A stretch of DNA of 8,915 bases from Hyphomicrobiales bacterium (lineage in GTDB: Bacteria > Pseudomonadota > Alphaproteobacteria > Rhizobiales > Hyphomicrobiaceae): positions 1 to 8,915 of the forward strand of contig JAFKKW010000383.1 of assembly GCA_017304275.1 (NCBI GenBank). Direction: 5' to 3'. The notes below the pieces were generated by a model. It was not told the origin of the DNA. It saw only the letters and a list, made by a program, of their open reading frames with translations, and did no database searches. This document shows, piece after piece, positions 5,191 to 8,915 of this stretch (positions are counted from its first letter, which is position 1; each line of letters begins with the position of its first letter). The position numbers and the translations under genes were made by a program.

Positions 5191-6486
5191 ATGAACGACA
5201 ACGGTTACACAGATCTTGGATTGGCGCGCGCCGAAGGCCGCGCGCTCTGGATGTCGACACTCGCCTTCACGGTTTGCTTCGCGATATGGACAATTTTTTC
5301 CATCATCGGCATCAAAATCAAACAAGAGCTGGGTCTCTCGGAAACCGAGTTCGGCCTCCTGATCGGCACGCCAATCCTGACCGGCTCGCTCTCGCGCATC
5401 TTCCTCGGCATCTGGACTGATCGCTTCGGCGGTCGCCTTGTGTTCACGCTCACGATGCTGGCGACGAGCGTCGCTACCATCCTGCTCGCATTCGCCGAAA
5501 CCTATCCACAGATGATCGCTGCAGCCCTTGGTGTCGGCTTTGCGGGCGGCTCGTTCGCGGTCGGTGTCGCTTACGTCTCGCGTTTCTATCCGCAACAGCG
5601 GCAGGGCACCGCGCTCGGCATCTTCGGTGTCGGCAACGTCGGCGCGGCGGTGACGAAGTTTGCCGCCCCCTTCGTACTTATCGCCTGGGGTTGGCAAGCG
5701 GTCGCGCTGCTCTGGGCCGCGGTTCTCGTCGTCATGGCGGCCGTGTTCTATGTCACGACCGAGGACGACCCGGTGACCGCAGAGCGCCGCAAGACGGGCG
5801 CTGCGGCCAAGCCTTTCTTGCTGGAGCTCTCGGCGCTACGCGATATGCGGGTCTGGCGCTTCGCCCTCTACTACTTTTTCGTCTTCGGCGCGTTCGTTGC
5901 GCTTGCACTCTGGCTGCCACGTTACCTCATCGGCGTCTATGGCTTTGATATCGCGACGGCCGGCATGGTCGGGGCGCTTTACTCGATCCCGGCGAGCATC
6001 TTCCGCGCCTACGGTGGTGTTCTCTCTGACCGCATCGGCGCTCGCACCGTGATGTACTGGAGCCTCGGCGTCTCGGCCGTGGCGACGCTAATCCTCTCGC
6101 TGCCCCCGACCAGTTATGTCATGCGCGGCATCAATGGCGACATCTCCTCACACCTTGAGATCGGCGTCGGAGCGTTCATCGTCGTGGCATTAGTGCTCGG
6201 CTTTTTCATGAGCCTCGGCAAAGCCGCCGTGTTCAAGCACATCGCCTCCTACTACCCGAACAGCGTCGGAGCGGTCGGCGGCCTCGTGGGCATGATCGGC
6301 GGCCTGGGCGGCTTCGTACTCCCCATCGCCTTCGGCGCCCTGAACGACCTTACAGGCCTGTGGTCGAGCTGCTTCATGCTGCTGTTCGCTATTGTCGCAG
6401 GCTCGCTTCTATGGATGGACGTCTCGATCCGGCGCATGGGCCGGAGTGGGTCCGGCCTTTCTCCTCATGTCGTCGCGGCGGAATGA
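5191..6486 (+). CDS. nasA: NarK/NasA-type nitrate/nitrite transporter (MFS, NNP family)
   Basis: A 431-residue inner-membrane protein with about 12 hydrophobic segments, of the nitrate-nitrite porter branch of the major facilitator superfamily. It brings nitrate (possibly exchanging nitrite) into the cell for assimilation. Arg69 (in LSRIFLGIWTDRFGGR, also the MFS loop motif) and Arg272 (IFRAYGGVLSDRIGAR) correspond to the two substrate-binding arginines of E. coli NarK. The Gly-rich nitrate-signature helices are at about 113-128 with RFYP after them (GVGFAGGSFAVGVAYVS) and about 360-375 (GAVGGLVGMIGGLGGF). A charged loop at about 190-208 separates the halves. The length fits a single NarK domain without fusion. 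Expression should depend on read-through of the leader terminator. nirB follows after 15 bp, indicating co-transcription. The symbol narK or narU could equally be used; nasA is chosen from the nasTS/nirB context. Confidence 0.93.
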   Translation: MNDNGYTDLGLARAEGRALWMSTLAFTVCFAIWTIFSIIGIKIKQELGLSETEFGLLIGTPILTGSLSRIFLGIWTDRFGGRLVFTLTMLATSVATILLAFAETYPQMIAAALGVGFAGGSFAVGVAYVSRFYPQQRQGTALGIFGVGNVGAAVTKFAAPFVLIAWGWQAVALLWAAVLVVMAAVFYVTTEDDPVTAERRKTGAAAKPFLLELSALRDMRVWRFALYYFFVFGAFVALALWLPRYLIGVYGFDIATAGMVGALYSIPASIFRAYGGVLSDRIGARTVMYWSLGVSAVATLILSLPPTSYVMRGINGDISSHLEIGVGAFIVVALVLGFFMSLGKAAVFKHIASYYPNSVGAVGGLVGMIGGLGGFVLPIAFGALNDLTGLWSSCFMLLFAIVAGSLLWMDVSIRRMGRSGSGLSPHVVAAE

Positions 6487-6501
6487 GGGGGAGGAGCGGG
6501 A

Positions 6502-8915
6502 ATGACCAAAAAGCTCATAATCATCGGCAACGGCATGGCGCCGGGACGCATGCTCGAGCATCTGCTCGAGAAAGCACCGGGACGCTACGAAATCACGATC
6601 TTCAACGCCGAGCCGCGCGTCAACTACGACCGCATCATGCTGTCGCCCGTGCTCTCAGGCGAGAAAGAGTACGAGCAGATCATCATTCACGGTGACGGCT
6701 GGTACATCAAGAACGACATCACCCTCTACAAAGGGCACAAGGTCGTCGCCATTGATCGCGCAGCGAAGACCGTCACGTCCGACAAAGGCTTGACCGCGTC
6801 CTACGACAAGCTCGTGATCGCCACGGGCTCTATGCCCTTCATCCTTCCGATACCCGGAAACAACCTTCCCGGCGTGCTATCCTATCGCGATCTCGACGAC
6901 GTGCAGGCCATGCTGCTAGCCGCGCAGTCGCGCTCCACGGCCGTGGTGATCGGTGGTGGCCTTCTCGGCCTCGAAGCTGCGGCCGGCTTGAAAGAGCGCG
7001 GCATGGACGTGACCGTGCTCCACATCATGCCGACGCTGATGGAGCGCCAGCTCGACCCCTCCGCGGGGTACATGCTGCAGCGGGAGCTAGAGAGTCGCGG
7101 CATCAAGGTGATGTGCAAGGCTTCGACAAAAGCGATTGTGGGTGCGCGCAAGGTCGAAGGGGTCGTCCTCGACGACGGCCGCACAATTCCTGCAACGCTT
7201 GTCGTCATGGCTGCTGGTATCAGGCCGAACGCCTGGCTTGCCAAGGAGGCCGGCCTCGCAACCAATCGCGGCATCCTCGTCGACGACCACATGCAGACGT
7301 CCGACGCGGATGTTCTCGCGCTTGGCGAGTGCGCCGAGGTGGGTGGCTATGTCTATGGCCTCGTCGCCCCACTGTACGAGATGGCACGCATCGCCGCCGC
7401 CAAACTGGCGGGCGAGGAGGCGCCGGGCTTCGTCCATAACGATACCCCGACCAAGCTCAAGGTCACCGGAATCGACGTGTTCTCGCTCGGCGATTTCGCC
7501 GACGGCGACGACCGCCAGGAGATCGTGCTCCGCGACGCGGCGGCGGGCGTCTATAAGCGCGTCGTGCTCAAGGAGAACCGCATCGTCGGCACGGTTCTCT
7601 ATGGTGAGACAGCCGACGGCGCCTGGTTCAACGATCTCAAGAAGAAGTCCATCGACATTTCCGAGATGCGCGACACGCTCATCTTCGGCCAAGCCTACCA
7701 GGGCGGTACGCCCCTGGACCCTATGGCGGCCGTTGCAGCGTTGCCCGATGACGCAGAGATCTGCGGCTGCAACGGCGTATGCAAGGGCAGGATCGTCGGC
7801 ACGATCAGGGAGAAGGGGCTGACGTCGCTCGATGACGTGCGGGCGCACACCAAGGCGTCCGCCTCGTGCGGCTCGTGCACGGGCCTCGTCGAGCAAGTGA
7901 TGAGGCTCACGCTCGGAGACGCGTACAATCCTGTTGCCGTGCAGCCGATGTGCGCCTGCACGCCACTCGGCCATGACGACGTGCGTCGCCTGATCAAGGC
8001 TAAAGGACTCAGGACCGTCTATGCCGTCATGCAGGAGCTTGAGTGGAAGACCTCGTGTGGCTGCGCCAAGTGCAGACCGGCGCTCAACTATTATCTCGTG
8101 TGCGACTGGCCCGGCGAGTATGCCGACGATTACCAGTCGCGATTTATCAACGAGCGCGTGCACGCCAATATCCAGAAGGACGGCACCTACTCGGTGGTGC
8201 CGCGCATGTGGGGCGGCGTGACGAGCGCCAAGGAGCTGCGCGCCATCGCCGACGTCGTGGACAAGTTCCAGATCCCGACCGTGAAGGTTACGGGCGGTCA
8301 GCGCATCGACATGCTGGGCGTTCGCAAGGAGGATCTCCCGGCGGTCTGGGCCGACCTCGGAAAGGCCGGTTTTGTGTCGGGGCACGCCTACGCCAAAGGT
8401 CTGCGTACGGTAAAGACCTGTGTCGGCAGCGAATGGTGCCGCTTCGGCACGCAGGACTCGACAGGCCTCGGCGTCCGCATCGAGAAATTCATGTGGGGCT
8501 CGTGGACGCCGGCCAAGGTGAAGATGGCCGTTTCAGGCTGTCCGCGGAACTGCGCGGAAGCGACCTGCAAGGATGTCGGCGTCATCTGCGTCGACAGCGG
8601 CTACGAGATCCATTTTGCGGGCGCTGCCGGCCTCGACATCAAGGGAACCGAGGTGCTCGGCCTTGTGAAGACGGAGGACGAAGCGCTCGAGGTGATCGTT
8701 GCCCTCACGCAGATGTACCGCGAGCAGGCGCGCTATCTCGAGCGCATCTACAAATGGACGAAGCGAATCGGCATCGACGAGATCCGCCGCCAGATCCTCG
8801 ACGACCCAGACCGCCGGCGCGGCTATTTCGACCGCTTCGTCCACTCGCAGACGTTCGCCCAGGTCGACCCTTGGTCGGAGCGCGTCTCCGGCTTGCACAA
8901 GCATGAGTTCCGCCC
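6502..8915 (+). CDS. nirB: Assimilatory nitrite reductase [NAD(P)H] large subunit NirB, 3' end outside window
   Basis: Cytoplasmic siroheme enzyme reducing nitrite to ammonium with NAD(P)H. The frame is open for 804 codons to the window edge; homologues of about 815-850 residues suggest only a short tail is missing. Domains: FAD site IIIGNGMAPG (6-15); NAD(P)H site VVIGGGLLGLEAAAGLKERG (from 148); BFD-like [2Fe-2S] domain with CGCNGVC (Cys421, 423, 427) and CGSC (456, 459); a second cysteine set, CAC (484, 486) and CGCAKC (519, 521, 524), in the conserved LEWKTSCGCAKCRPALNYYL region; ferredoxin-like half domain and siroheme/[4Fe-4S] site CVGSEWC (640, 646) and CPRNC (680, 684). All metal ligands are intact. 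Start ATG 6502 follows a strong AGGAG (6492-6496). In similar operons the small subunit nirD and a nitrate reductase gene follow; neither is visible here. The name nasB is also used. Confidence 0.96.
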   Translation, partial: MTKKLIIIGNGMAPGRMLEHLLEKAPGRYEITIFNAEPRVNYDRIMLSPVLSGEKEYEQIIIHGDGWYIKNDITLYKGHKVVAIDRAAKTVTSDKGLTASYDKLVIATGSMPFILPIPGNNLPGVLSYRDLDDVQAMLLAAQSRSTAVVIGGGLLGLEAAAGLKERGMDVTVLHIMPTLMERQLDPSAGYMLQRELESRGIKVMCKASTKAIVGARKVEGVVLDDGRTIPATLVVMAAGIRPNAWLAKEAGLATNRGILVDDHMQTSDADVLALGECAEVGGYVYGLVAPLYEMARIAAAKLAGEEAPGFVHNDTPTKLKVTGIDVFSLGDFADGDDRQEIVLRDAAAGVYKRVVLKENRIVGTVLYGETADGAWFNDLKKKSIDISEMRDTLIFGQAYQGGTPLDPMAAVAALPDDAEICGCNGVCKGRIVGTIREKGLTSLDDVRAHTKASASCGSCTGLVEQVMRLTLGDAYNPVAVQPMCACTPLGHDDVRRLIKAKGLRTVYAVMQELEWKTSCGCAKCRPALNYYLVCDWPGEYADDYQSRFINERVHANIQKDGTYSVVPRMWGGVTSAKELRAIADVVDKFQIPTVKVTGGQRIDMLGVRKEDLPAVWADLGKAGFVSGHAYAKGLRTVKTCVGSEWCRFGTQDSTGLGVRIEKFMWGSWTPAKVKMAVSGCPRNCAEATCKDVGVICVDSGYEIHFAGAAGLDIKGTEVLGLVKTEDEALEVIVALTQMYREQARYLERIYKWTKRIGIDEIRRQILDDPDRRRGYFDRFVHSQTFAQVDPWSERVSGLHKHEFR

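Noticed and set aside
5077..5697. Minus-strand open frame (206 codons) over the nasA leader and start
   Set aside because: Antisense shadow of nasA crossing the leader structures; low-complexity, charged composition without motifs.
7087..8385. Long minus-strand open frame (432 codons)
   Set aside because: It lies wholly inside nirB, whose frame has clear domains and metal ligands; long antisense frames are common in GC-rich DNA, and the translation shows no family resemblance.
1..8915. CRISPR arrays, tRNA or rRNA genes, complete insertion sequences
   Set aside because: No regularly spaced repeats, no cloverleaf sequence noticed, and no transposase frame or terminal inverted repeats seen on either strand.

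Overview
The window is 8.9 kb of GC-rich DNA (roughly 60-65% by eye). Every gene reads on the + strand and all convincing genes concern nitrogen oxides. Gene content and protein style (nirK-nirV pair; nasT-nasS ahead of a NarK-type nitrate transporter and nirB) point to a denitrifying alphaproteobacterium, probably Hyphomicrobiales. That assignment is inference from gene families and composition; no rRNA or other marker is present.

Left module (1-2540), dissimilatory: the 3' part of nirK (copper nitrite reductase, nitrite to NO; the window opens at the catalytic-Asp codon), then nirV (membrane-anchored protein with an FGE/SUMF1-like fold), then a Crp/Fnr-family regulator that lacks Fe-S cysteines and the cAMP-contact motif and may be a nitrogen-oxide-responsive regulator of this locus.

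Junction (2541-3080): 540 bp without an intact gene. It holds a decayed, frameshifted N-terminal fragment of a serine recombinase (2623-2800) that has lost its catalytic serine. This looks like the scar of a mobile element between the two modules.

Right module (3081-8915), assimilatory: nasT (ANTAR antiterminator) and nasS (cytoplasmic nitrate/nitrite sensor) overlap by 4 bp. A 284-bp leader follows, then nasA (NarK-type nitrate/nitrite transporter) and nirB (NAD(P)H-dependent siroheme nitrite reductase large subunit), which runs off the right edge with probably only a short C-terminal tail missing.

The most informative non-coding stretch is the nasA leader. It contains a 17-bp NtrC-like dyad (4920-4936), two hairpins with near-identical hexaloops AACGUU and AACGAU that carry the A1/G4 signature of ANTAR targets (5033-5048, 5072-5091), and a long intrinsic terminator ending in a T-run (5100-5162) just before the nasA ribosome-binding site. 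In the established NasS-NasT model, nitrate or nitrite releases NasT from NasS, and NasT binds the leader RNA to allow read-through into transporter and reductase genes. A good sigma54 -24/-12 match (5042-5058) lies on top of the first hairpin. A transcript started there would lack that hairpin, so the site of transcription initiation is an open question here.
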